The position numbers and the translations under genes are program-made. Positions 1-6,130 of a stretch of DNA of 9,814 bases are shown here, piece by piece. The stretch is from DASZHJ01 sp035263705 (lineage in GTDB: Bacteria; Pseudomonadota; Alphaproteobacteria; ATCC43930; CGMCC-115725). The stretch is taken from the NCBI GenBank assembly GCA_035263705.1, contig DATFRA010000270.1, positions 1-9,814 of the forward strand. Direction: 5' to 3'. The notes beneath the pieces were generated by a model. The model was given only the letters and a program-made list of their open reading frames with translations. It was not told the origin of the DNA and did not search any database. The first letter of the stretch is position 1, and every line of letters starts with the position of its first letter.

Positions 1-516
1 GGGCTCGCCGCGGCCGCGGGCTTGTCCACAGGCATGCTCTCGAAGATCGAGAACGGCGCCATCTCGCCGTCGCTGGCCACGCTCGATGCGCTCGCCAAGG
101 CGCTCAACGTGCCGATCACCCAGCTCTTCACCGACGCCGAGGAGCGCCGCGATTGCTCGTTCGTGAAAGCCGGCAAAGGCGCCCGGATCAGGCGGCGCGG
201 CACCAAGGCCGGTCACCTCTATGACCTGCTCGGGCACTCGCTCGAGGGCGAGGTCGCGGTCGAGCCCTACCTGATCACGCTCAGCAAAGGTGCCGAGCCT
301 TACACGCAGTTCCGTCACGCCGGCGTCGAGTTCATCTACATGCTCTCGGGCAAGGTCAGCTATCGGCACGCCGACCGGACCTATGCCATGGAGCCCGGCG
401 ATGCGCTGTTCTTCGATGCCGCGGCGCGCCATGGGCCGGAGACCCTCACCAGGCTGCCGATGCAGTATCTTTCGATCATCATCTATCCCCGGAAGGACCG
501 GAAATCGCGCGACTGA
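1..516 (+). CDS. XRE-family HTH regulator with C-terminal cupin domain (5'-truncated)
   Basis: This is a DNA-binding transcription regulator whose cupin domain probably senses a small ligand. The frame is open from base 1, and residues before the TTG at 22 already look like helix-turn-helix sequence (LAAAAGLSTGMLSKIENG), so TTG or the ATG at 34 are unlikely to be the real start. The gene begins outside the window, probably 25-35 codons upstream. About 171 residues are visible. Residues 1-50 hold the recognition part of an HTH_3 domain (SKIENGAISPSLATLDALAK). Residues 95-150 hold a cupin_2 barrel, with HAGVEFIYMLSGKVSYR as motif 1 and YAMEPGDALFFDAAARHGPE as motif 2. The family includes SutR- and PuuR-like regulators of amino acid, polyamine or sulfur metabolism. 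Its targets cannot be read from this window because the upstream neighbours are missing. The domain assignment is secure and the ligand is unknown. Confidence 0.9.
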   Translation, partial: GLAAAAGLSTGMLSKIENGAISPSLATLDALAKALNVPITQLFTDAEERRDCSFVKAGKGARIRRRGTKAGHLYDLLGHSLEGEVAVEPYLITLSKGAEPYTQFRHAGVEFIYMLSGKVSYRHADRTYAMEPGDALFFDAAARHGPETLTRLPMQYLSIIIYPRKDRKSRD

Positions 517-544
517 GCCAGCGCGCATCCCGATGTCTCCGCTT

Positions 545-568
545 GCTCTCAGCGGGCCTTGCGAGAGC
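545..568 (+). terminator. Possible hairpin terminator after the XRE-cupin gene
   Basis: GCTCTC at 545-550 pairs with GAGAGC at 563-568. An inner GC/GC pair can extend the stem past a single bulged A, leaving a loop of about 7 bases. It starts 28 bases after the regulator's stop codon and is followed only by TTGAT, not a real T-tract. It could weakly separate the regulator from the SRPBCC gene that follows. A chance hairpin in GC-rich DNA is also possible. Confidence 0.25.
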
Positions 569-615
569 TTGATACCATCCGCCCTTGCAGGCGTTGACCA
601 ATACGGGAGGACAGC

Positions 616-1035
616 ATGGCCACAGTCGACATGTCCGTCAGTCTCAACGCGTCGGCGGAGCAGGTCTGGAGCGTGATACGCGGCTTCGACGCGCTGCCGC
701 GCTGGCATCCCGCCGTTGCCCGCAGCGAGGAAACCCGCGACGGCGCGAAGACGCGCCGGAAGCTGACCCTGCACGGCGGCGGCGAGATCGTCGAGGAGCT
801 TGAGCGCCACAGCGACGGCGGGCGAGCCTACAGCTACACCATCCTGCACTCGCCCTTGCCGGTCGCCGGCTATCGCTCCGAGCTCAGCGTGCGCGACGAG
901 GGTCCGGGGAAATGCAAGGTGCGCTGGTCCAGCACCTTCGAGTCGACCGGCGGCTCGGAGGCGGACGCCACCGCGGCGATCCGCGGCGTCTACCAGGCGG
1001 GGTTCGAGAACCTCAAGAAGATGTTCGGCGGCTGA
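616..1035 (+). CDS. SRPBCC family protein (polyketide cyclase/dehydrase-like)
   Basis: This is a 139-residue single-domain protein of the START/Bet v 1-like SRPBCC superfamily, closest in style to polyketide_cyc2. The typical layout is visible. An N-terminal strand and helix (VDMSVSLNASAEQVWSVIRG) lead to the FDALPRWHPAV segment, then to alternating strands (TRRKLTLHGGGEIVEELERH, YSYTILHSPLPVAGYRSEL, CKVRWSSTFE). The long C-terminal helix (IRGVYQAGFENLKKMFGG) closes the hydrophobic cavity. There is no signal peptide or membrane segment, so it should be cytosolic. The ATG at 616 is preceded by GGGAGGA a few bases upstream, which supports this start. Proteins of this type bind hydrophobic ligands or act as small cyclases or dehydrases. 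The ligand cannot be inferred. The gene stands alone and is convergent with the small gene on the minus strand, 14 bases away. Confidence 0.88.
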   Translation: MATVDMSVSLNASAEQVWSVIRGFDALPRWHPAVARSEETRDGAKTRRKLTLHGGGEIVEELERHSDGGRAYSYTILHSPLPVAGYRSELSVRDEGPGKCKVRWSSTFESTGGSEADATAAIRGVYQAGFENLKKMFGG

Positions 1036-1049
1036 GCGCCGGCCGGGGT

Positions 1050-1205
1050 TTAACCCGCGGTCTGACGATCCTCGAGCTCGTCGGCGACGTGCTCGCAAAC
1101 CACCGCAAGCTCCTGGAGCTCGTGGGCGATCGCGGCCTCATCCACCTCTCGCGCTTGGGCGCGGAACTCGGCGGCCTGGGCGCGGAGATACTCCGGATAG
1201 TCCAT
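1050..1205 (-). CDS. Small helical protein of unknown function (51 aa)
   Basis: The minus-strand frame begins with ATG at 1203-1205 and ends with TAA at 1050-1052. The start is chosen because GGAGG (complement of 1211-1215) lies 5 bases upstream. The frame stays open further upstream to 1349, but that extension is rich in P, G and S and reads as non-coding. The product is 51 residues, strongly charged and almost entirely alanine/glutamate/leucine helix (MDYPEYLRAQAAEFRAQARE at the N-terminus, acidic C-terminus, one cysteine at residue 37). It resembles the many short hypothetical proteins of Rhizobiales that begin with a YxxYxRxQAxxxRxxAR pattern; this is recalled resemblance, not a search. 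No function is known to me. It is convergent with the SRPBCC gene. Confidence 0.6.
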   Translation of the reverse strand: MDYPEYLRAQAAEFRAQAREVDEAAIAHELQELAVVCEHVADELEDRQTAG

Positions 1206-1210
1206 CACTG

Positions 1211-1215
1211 CCTCC
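1211..1215 (-). promoter_or_regulatory. Shine-Dalgarno of the 51-aa gene
   Basis: CCTCC on the plus strand reads GGAGG on the minus strand, 5 bases before the ATG at 1205. It decides the start of the small gene against the longer frame that reaches 1349. Confidence 0.55.
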
Positions 1216-1454
1216 GGCCTGAAGGCGCATTCGGGGTATTTGTACCATAGTCCGGCCACCCCCGCTCGTGGCAGGAATGAGTTGGTCGATATTGAGAAAG
1301 GCGGCGCTCTGGTGCCTCCCGCGCCAGGAATTTTCGAGCACGGGGTCATTGAGGCCCGTCAATCCCGGAGGCGATAGCGAGACCATCGGGGCTGTCACGG
1401 GCAGCTTGCCGGCGCGATCTTCGGGTAACGCAAAGGTGACAAATTTGTGAGCCA
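1216..1454. other. Intergenic stretch without a recognisable gene
   Basis: About 240 bases separate the divergent small gene and the pqqD-like frame. Frames open across it (plus strand 1231-1374 and 1268-1450) have no good ribosome binding site and no recognisable product. This is where pqqA, pqqB, pqqC or the N-terminal half of pqqD would be expected in a normal pqq cluster, and none is seen. Promoters for both flanking genes should lie here, but I could not pick one out with confidence. Confidence 0.5.
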
Positions 1455-1613
1455 GTGCAGTTCCTTCTAGAGCGCCGCGGGAAATTCCGATCCCAGTTTA
1501 GAGTCGCGGAGAGCATCCTTGAGCTCTACGGCGGCAAAAGAGACGTCAAGACGATCGCGGAGATATTGCGAGACTTCGCGGAAAAGAGGATCGTCACCCA
1601 TGCCCGAGGTTGA
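1455..1613 (+). pseudogene. pqqD: PqqD-like remnant or minimal PqqD
   Basis: An unlisted frame is open from 1440 (stop TGA at 1437-1439) and ends at TGA 1611-1613, overlapping the pqqE start by 14 bases. Its only plausible start is GTG at 1455, giving 52 residues; normal PqqD has about 90. The sequence VAESILELYGGKRDVKTIAE resembles the PqqD core (A..IL.LCDG.R.V..I), and ILRDFAEKRIVTH resembles the PqqD C-terminus (a leucine-rich helix followed by a (D/A)KG(V/I)L-type end). Between them about 20 residues of the usual helix appear to be missing, and the normal N-terminal beta strands are not recognisable. PqqD is the RiPP recognition chaperone that binds the PqqA peptide and presents it to PqqE. 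The overlap with pqqE fits the usual pqqDE order. I think it is a decayed pqqD, but a short functional variant cannot be excluded. Confidence 0.5.
1585..1590 (+). promoter_or_regulatory. Shine-Dalgarno of pqqE
   Basis: AGAGGA lies 9 bases before the ATG at 1600. It supports that start over the in-frame TTG at 1519, whose extra 27 residues are low-complexity S/R/K sequence and merely the shadow of the pqqD-like frame. Confidence 0.6.
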
Positions 1614-2730
1614 TCCACCGCTTGCGGTCCTCGCCGAAGTAACGCACCGCTGTCCACTGCAGTGCCCCTATTGCTCGAACCCGTTGGCGCTCGATCGGGC
1701 CCGAGACGAGCTCGACACCGATACGTGGCGACGCGTCCTGGATCAAGCGGCCACCATGGGCGTGTTGGAGGTGCACTTCTCGGGCGGCGAGCCGATGGCG
1801 CGCGGCGATCTCGAGGAGCTGGTCGCGCACGCCGCGCGCGCCGGTCTCTACACCAATCTGATCACCTCCGGTGTCCTGCTCAGCGACACCCGTGCCGATG
1901 CGCTCGTCGAGGGCGGCATCGATCACGTGCAGATCAGCATCCAGGACGTCGAGGATCCCGCCGGTGACCGAATCGCGGGATACGCGGGCGCGCAACGCTT
2001 GAAGCGCGAGGCGGCTGCCCGCGTACGCGAGCGCGACCTGCCACTCACCATCAACGCGGTGGTGCACCGGCAGAATCTGATTCGCTTGCCAGCGGTGATC
2101 GAGGAGGCGGTCGAGCTCGGCGCGGGACGGCTCGAGGTCGCCCACGTGCAATACTATGGCTGGGCCTTGGCCAATCGTGACGCCTTCCTGCCAACCCGGG
2201 CGCAACTCGACGAGGCCACCGCCGTTGTCCAGGCCGCGCGCGAGCGACTGCGCGGACGCCTCGTCATCGATTATGCGGTGCCGGATTATCACTCGATGGT
2301 GCCGAAGGCCTGCATGGGCGGTTGGGCGCGGCGGTTCCTCAATGTGACTCCGGCCGGCAGGGCGCTGCCCTGCCACGCCGCGGAGACGCTGCCCGGACTG
2401 TCGTTTCCCTCGGTGCGCACCGCGAGCCTCGACGCGATCTGGCGGAGCTCCGACGCCTTCAACCGCTTCCGTGGCACCGACTGGATGATGGAGCCGTGCC
2501 GCTCCTGCGATAGGCGCGAGATCGATTGGGGCGGCTGTCGCTGCCAGGCCTTCGCGTTCACCCGCAATCCGCGGGTCGCCGATCCAGTTTGCCACTTGTC
2601 GCCCGACCACGGCGCGCTCGAGCCGGCGCTCCGCGCGGCCGAGGCGGCGCCGCCGCTGATCTATCGCCGGATCGGCGGATCGTCCTCGGCGCCGGAAGAC
2701 GCGGGCCGTCTTCCGGCGGCTACTCGATAG
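1600..2730 (+). CDS. pqqE: PqqA peptide cyclase (radical SAM/SPASM protein PqqE)
   Basis: PqqE is a cytosolic radical SAM enzyme that forms the carbon-carbon bond between Glu and Tyr side chains of PqqA, the first step of pyrroloquinoline quinone synthesis. The product is 376 residues from ATG 1600, the usual PqqE length. The near-diagnostic N-terminus AVLAEVTHRCPLQCPYCSNP contains the radical SAM CxxxCxxC cysteines C18, C22 and C25. FSGGEP, YTNLITSGV and VAHVQYYGWALANR follow. All auxiliary cluster ligands are present: C238 (KACMGGW), C258 (LPCHAAET), C300 and C303 (EPCRSC), D309, C313 and C315 (DWGGCRC), and C331 (DPVCHLSP). These match, with a constant offset of 10, the ligands I recall for the Methylorubrum enzyme, so the enzyme looks fully functional. 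Upstream it overlaps a shortened pqqD-like frame. No pqqA, pqqB or pqqC is in the window. The last 20 or so residues are variable and contain a DNA hairpin. Confidence 0.95.
   Translation: MPEVDPPLAVLAEVTHRCPLQCPYCSNPLALDRARDELDTDTWRRVLDQAATMGVLEVHFSGGEPMARGDLEELVAHAARAGLYTNLITSGVLLSDTRADALVEGGIDHVQISIQDVEDPAGDRIAGYAGAQRLKREAAARVRERDLPLTINAVVHRQNLIRLPAVIEEAVELGAGRLEVAHVQYYGWALANRDAFLPTRAQLDEATAVVQAARERLRGRLVIDYAVPDYHSMVPKACMGGWARRFLNVTPAGRALPCHAAETLPGLSFPSVRTASLDAIWRSSDAFNRFRGTDWMMEPCRSCDRREIDWGGCRCQAFAFTRNPRVADPVCHLSPDHGALEPALRAAEAAPPLIYRRIGGSSSAPEDAGRLPAATR
2690..2718 (+). terminator. Strong perfect hairpin in the 3' end of pqqE
   Basis: Bases 2690-2701 and 2707-2718 are perfect reverse complements (12 base pairs, core GCCGGAAGAC / GTCTTCCGGC) around a 5-base loop. 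The structure ends 12 bases before the end of the pqqE stop codon and 48 bases before the HAD gene. No T-tract follows, so it is not a classic intrinsic terminator. It may attenuate readthrough, protect the mRNA 3' end, or be a small inserted palindrome. The residues it encodes (PEDAGRLPA) are outside the conserved PqqE core. Confidence 0.45.
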
Positions 2731-2766
2731 CGCTGTCCCGACGCGGCGCCTTCTGATTGAACCGCC

Positions 2767-3594
2767 ATGGGCAAAGTCTCGCTCGTCGTGTCCGATGTCG
2801 ACGGAACCCTGGTGACGACCGAGAAGGTCCTCACCGAGCGCGCCCGCGCGTCGGTCGCGCGGCTCGACGCGGCCGGTATTGGCTTCTCCATCATCAGTAG
2901 CCGTCCGCCATTCGGCCTCAGAATGCTGGTCGAGCCCCTGCGCCTTCGCCTTCCGATGGGCGCGTTCAACGGCGCGGCCCTCGTATCTCCGAATCTGACG
3001 CTGATCGACCAACGCGAGCTCCCGGCCGAGACCGCACGGAGCGCGATCGCCCAGCTCCACGCGCTCGACGTCGACGTCTGGGTGTTCACGGCCGACCGAT
3101 GGCTGGTGGAGAATGCGAAAGGTGCTTATGTGGCGAAGGAAATCATGACCGTCCAGACGCAGCCGACCGTGGTCGGTGACCTGCGGGCGCATGTCGAGGG
3201 GGTGTCCAAACTCGTGGGCGTGAGCCAGGATTTTCCGCGCCTGGCTTCGTGCGAGACCGCGATGCGCGCCGCGCTCGGCGAGCGTGCCTCGGTGGTGCGC
3301 TCACAACGCTATTATCTCGACGTGACACCCTCAGGCACGAGCAAAGGCGAGCTCTTGGCCGCGCTCGCTGGGCGGCTCAGCGTGCCTTCCGACGAGATCG
3401 TGACGATCGGAGATATGGAGAACGACGTCTCGATGTTTCGCCAGAGTGGGTTCGCGATCGCCATGGGGAATGCCAGCGCCGAGGTGAAGGCGGCTGCGAG
3501 CGCCGTGACGCTCGCGAACAACGAGGAGGGTTTCGCCGAGGCGATCGAGCGCATCATCCTGCCGCGCGCCCAAGGTCGCGCCGATCCGGTCTGA
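2767..3594 (+). CDS. HAD-superfamily hydrolase, Cof/type IIB sugar phosphatase-like
   Basis: This is a cytosolic Mg-dependent phosphatase of 275 residues. The four HAD motifs are in order. Motif I is DVDGTL with nucleophile D10 and acid/base D12. Motif II is ISSRP (S44/S45). Motif III is the lysine K193 in TSKGE. Motif IV is GDMENDVSMF (D216, D220). The type IIB cap (roughly residues 85-185) sits between motifs II and III, and the C-terminal FAIAMGNASAEVKAAA is typical of Cof-like proteins. Known members dephosphorylate sugar phosphates, FMN precursors or pyridoxal phosphate; substrate cannot be assigned. The ATG at 2767 lacks a strong Shine-Dalgarno sequence. The GH15 gene starts 6 bases after its stop, which suggests co-translation and a role near alpha-glucan or glucose metabolism. 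That link is inference from spacing only. Confidence 0.9.
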   Translation: MGKVSLVVSDVDGTLVTTEKVLTERARASVARLDAAGIGFSIISSRPPFGLRMLVEPLRLRLPMGAFNGAALVSPNLTLIDQRELPAETARSAIAQLHALDVDVWVFTADRWLVENAKGAYVAKEIMTVQTQPTVVGDLRAHVEGVSKLVGVSQDFPRLASCETAMRAALGERASVVRSQRYYLDVTPSGTSKGELLAALAGRLSVPSDEIVTIGDMENDVSMFRQSGFAIAMGNASAEVKAAASAVTLANNEEGFAEAIERIILPRAQGRADPV

Positions 3595-3600
3595 TTGTCG

Positions 3601-5997
3601 ATGGCCTCGGAGAACTCCGCGCCAGGCTGGCCCGGCATTCCCGCCCGCTGGACATCGAGCGCCAAGAGCGGTGTCGGCACGGCGCTGGCGGCGGCGAGCC
3701 GGGTCTGGTTCACGATCAGCCACGGCATCCTCAACGAGATCTACTACCCCCGGGTCGATCAGGCCTGCACCCGGGATTTCGGTCTCATCGTGACCGACGG
3801 GAAGAGCTTCTTTTCCGAAGAGAAGCGCGACACGCGAAGCGAAATCTCCACTGCCGCGGACGGCGTGCCCGCCTTCGCCATCGAGAGCACCTGCGCCCGG
3901 GGCCGATACCGGATCGAGAAGCTGGTGGTCTCCGACCCCCTACGTGATGTGGTCCTGCAGCGCGTGGTGTTCCACGCGCTCGAGGGTGCGATCGGCGACT
4001 ATCAGCTCTTCGCACTCCTGGCTCCGCACCTCGTCAATCGCGGCGCCAACAACACCGCGTGGGTCGCCGACTACAAGGGCCTGCCGATGCTGTTCGCGGA
4101 AGGCACCGGCGCCGCGCTGGCGCTCGGCTGCTCCACGCCCTTCGTCGCCCGCTCGGTCGGCTTCGTCGGCGTCTCCGATGGCTGGCAGGATCTGTCCCGG
4201 CATTTCGAGATGCACTGGCGATACGACGAAGCTCGTGACGGCAACGTCGCGCTGACCGGCGGGATCGACCTGGCGGCGTGCGGCGGTCGCTTGGTCCTGG
4301 CGCTCGGCTTCGGCCGGCGCGCGGAAGAGGCGGCGTTCCGGGTGCGCGCGAGCCTGAGCGATGGCGTCGAGGCCGCAACGCGTGCCTATGTCGCCGGCTG
4401 GCGCCGGTGGCAGGACTCGCTCCTGCCGCTCGACCGGACCTCGCGCGGCACCGGCAAGAACACGTATCGGATCAGCACGTCGGTGCTGCGCTGCCACGAG
4501 GCGCGATCCTTCGCAGGCGGCTACATCGCGAGCCTCTCGGTGCCCTGGGGCTCCGCGAAAGGCGACGAGGATCTCGGCGGCTATCATCTGATCTGGCCGC
4601 GAGACCTCGTGGAGATCGCCGGCGGCCTGCTCGCCGTCGGCGCGAAGGAGGCGGCGCGCGACGTCGTCACCTACCTGAGGACCATCCAGGAACCGGATGG
4701 CCATTGGCCGCAGAACTGCTGGCTCGATGGCACGCCCTATTGGACCGGCATACAGATGGACGAGTGCGGGCTTCCGATCCTACTCGTCGATCTCGCCTGC
4801 CGCGAGGGCGCGATCTCCGAGGCGGAGCTCGCGGAATTCTGGCCGACGGCGCGGCAGGCTGCGGCCTACATCGTGCGGAACGGTCCCGTGACGGGGCAGG
4901 ATCGCTGGGAGGAGGACGGCGGCTACACGCCCTTCACCCTTGCGGTAGAGATCGCGAGCCTCCTGGCAGCCGCGGATTTCGCCGATCGCATGAGTGCGTC
5001 AAAGGACGCCACCTATCTGCGGGAAACCGCGGACCTCTGGAACAGCCAGATCGAGCATTGGATCTACGCCGCGGGGACACCGCTCGCGCAGAAGCTCAGG
5101 GTCGATGGCCACTATGTCCGTATTGCTCCGTTGGATGCACCCGACGCGCCCGTCGAGGGCTACCTCACAATCAAGAACCGCCCGACGCAGGCGAGCCTGC
5201 AACCGGCCTCGGTGACGGTGAGTCCCGACGCCCTCGCGCTCGTGCGTTTCGGGCTGCGCGCGCCCGATGATCCCCGGATCCTAAACACCGTCCGCGTGAT
5301 CGACGACGTCCTCAAGGTCGACCTGCCCCCAGGCCCGTGCTGGCGCCGCTATAACGGCGACGGCTACGGCGAGCACGACGACGGCGAGCCCTTCGACGGC
5401 ACCGGCACGGGGCGCCCTTGGCCGCTGCTGACGGGGGAGCGGGCGCTCTACGAGCTGGCGGCGGGAAATCGGGCTGGCGCTTTTGCGATGCTGGCCGCCA
5501 TGGAAGGATTTGCCAGCGAGGGCCACCTCATTCCCGAGCAGGTCTGGGATGGGCCGGATCTGCCCAAGCGCGAGCTGTTCCGCGGCAGACCCTCGGGCTC
5601 GGCCATGCCGCTCGCCTGGGCGCACGCGGAGCATCTGAAGCTCATTCGGTCGCTGGCCGATGGGCGGGTCTTCGACATGCCGCCTCAGCCGCGTGAGCGC
5701 TACCAGGTTCAACGCGTGCGCTCGCGCCACGCGATGTGGCGCTTCAATCACAAGTGCCGGACATTGCCGCCGGGGCAGGTGCTCCGCATCGAGCTTCCCG
5801 CCGCCGCATCCGTGCGCTGGAGCTCGGATGCCTGGCACACGATCCATGAGACCAAGACGACGGACAGTGGCCTTGGCGTACACTATGCCGATCTCGATAC
5901 CGTCGATCTCGCCGGAGATCGCGAGGTCGTCTTCACGATTTTCTGGCCGGGAGAGAATCGCTGGGAGGGCGTCGATTACGTCCTCAAAGTCGGCTGA
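3601..5997 (+). CDS. Glycoside hydrolase family 15 protein (glucoamylase/glucodextranase type)
   Basis: This inverting exo-acting alpha-glucosidase of 798 residues releases glucose from the non-reducing ends of alpha-glucans or alpha-glucosides. Residues 1-275 form the glucodextranase N-type beta-sandwich (WTSSAKSGVGTAL, WFTISHGILNEIYYPRVDQA). Residues 290-685 are the (alpha/alpha)6 catalytic barrel: GGYHLIWPRDLVE with R334 and D335, YWTGIQMDECGLPI, the presumed general acid E437 in RWEEDGGYTPF, YNGDGYGEHDDG, and the presumed general base E646 in EGHLIPEQVWDGP. Residues 690-798 form a C-terminal beta domain. No signal peptide is present, so the enzyme is predicted cytosolic, where it would act on storage glycogen or imported oligosaccharides. 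ATG 3601 is preferred over TTG 3595, which is only two codons upstream. It lies 6 bases after the HAD stop. Exact linkage specificity (alpha-1,4, alpha-1,6 or trehalose-like) cannot be read from the sequence. Confidence 0.95.
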   Translation: MASENSAPGWPGIPARWTSSAKSGVGTALAAASRVWFTISHGILNEIYYPRVDQACTRDFGLIVTDGKSFFSEEKRDTRSEISTAADGVPAFAIESTCARGRYRIEKLVVSDPLRDVVLQRVVFHALEGAIGDYQLFALLAPHLVNRGANNTAWVADYKGLPMLFAEGTGAALALGCSTPFVARSVGFVGVSDGWQDLSRHFEMHWRYDEARDGNVALTGGIDLAACGGRLVLALGFGRRAEEAAFRVRASLSDGVEAATRAYVAGWRRWQDSLLPLDRTSRGTGKNTYRISTSVLRCHEARSFAGGYIASLSVPWGSAKGDEDLGGYHLIWPRDLVEIAGGLLAVGAKEAARDVVTYLRTIQEPDGHWPQNCWLDGTPYWTGIQMDECGLPILLVDLACREGAISEAELAEFWPTARQAAAYIVRNGPVTGQDRWEEDGGYTPFTLAVEIASLLAAADFADRMSASKDATYLRETADLWNSQIEHWIYAAGTPLAQKLRVDGHYVRIAPLDAPDAPVEGYLTIKNRPTQASLQPASVTVSPDALALVRFGLRAPDDPRILNTVRVIDDVLKVDLPPGPCWRRYNGDGYGEHDDGEPFDGTGTGRPWPLLTGERALYELAAGNRAGAFAMLAAMEGFASEGHLIPEQVWDGPDLPKRELFRGRPSGSAMPLAWAHAEHLKLIRSLADGRVFDMPPQPRERYQVQRVRSRHAMWRFNHKCRTLPPGQVLRIELPAAASVRWSSDAWHTIHETKTTDSGLGVHYADLDTVDLAGDREVVFTIFWPGENRWEGVDYVLKVG

Positions 5998-6012
5998 CCC
6001 TGGCTCAGCGAA

Positions 6013-6039
6013 GGCAGGCGACATTGGCGGCGGCCTGCC
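6013..6039 (+). terminator. Possible terminator hairpin after the GH15 gene
   Basis: GGCAGGC (6013-6019) and GCCTGCC (6033-6039) form a perfect 7-base-pair stem with a 13-base loop, starting 16 bases after the GH15 stop codon. No T-tract follows. Its position between the end of one transcription unit and the promoter of the next fits a terminator, but the evidence is structural only. Confidence 0.3.
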
Positions 6040-6066
6040 CGAAATCGAGGCGTGCACCTCCGCTGC

Positions 6067-6095
6067 TTGACAATCCCGGCGGTGCGCTTTATTTA
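6067..6095 (+). promoter_or_regulatory. Putative sigma-70-type promoter of the arsR-AHSA1 operon
   Basis: A perfect TTGACA (6067-6072) is followed, after exactly 17 bases, by TATTTA (6090-6095), a weaker -10 that keeps the first three consensus bases. The element sits in a distinctly AT-richer island of the GC-rich window and 36 bases before the ArsR start. Transcription would begin near 6102, giving a short leader. Confidence 0.55.
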
Positions 6096-6122
6096 ACCTG
6101 ATAGTTACTTAACCGATCGGTT
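6093..6122 (+). promoter_or_regulatory. Candidate ArsR operator (paired TTAACC elements)
   Basis: AACCGATCGGTT at 6111-6122 is a perfect 12-base palindrome. TTAACC occurs at 6093-6098 and again at 6109-6114, spaced 16 bases start to start, and the first copy also forms a weak dyad with GTTA downstream (TAAC-6-GTTA). The elements overlap the putative -10 and the transcription start, where a bound repressor would block its own operon. ArsR-family proteins bind such dyads. Assignment to this ArsR is inference from position. Confidence 0.55.
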
Positions 6123-6130
6123 TGACACAG

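Noticed and set aside
1042..1060. Near-palindrome GGGTTTAACCC between the convergent SRPBCC gene and the small gene
   Set aside because: There is no loop for a hairpin and most of it lies inside the small gene's end, so a bidirectional terminator is not supported.
1231..1377. Plus-strand frame ending at TAG 1375-1377 with a coding-like stretch (ELVDIEKGGALVPPAPGIFE)
   Set aside because: No ATG/GTG with a ribosome binding site, overlap with the upstream region of the small minus-strand gene, and no recognisable family. It could be the tail of a lost gene but I cannot support it.
1268..1450. 60-residue plus-strand frame between the small gene and pqqD
   Set aside because: No good ribosome binding site, unremarkable composition and no resemblance to PqqA, PqqC or the N-terminus of PqqD.
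1519..1599. Upstream TTG extension of pqqE
   Set aside because: The 27 added residues are S/R/K-rich and out of frame with the pqqD-like sequence they overlap. ATG 1600 has a Shine-Dalgarno sequence and matches the usual PqqE N-terminus.
1594..3192. 532-residue open frame on the minus strand
   Set aside because: It lies opposite pqqE and the HAD gene, whose conserved motifs are unmistakable. The translated sequence is R/A/G-rich without recognisable domains, as expected for antisense frames in GC-rich DNA.
4278..5270. 330-residue plus-strand frame inside the GH15 gene, and minus-strand frames at 3940-4704 and 5281-6057
   Set aside because: All are shadows of the GH15 coding sequence, with arginine-rich low-complexity products and no ribosome binding site.
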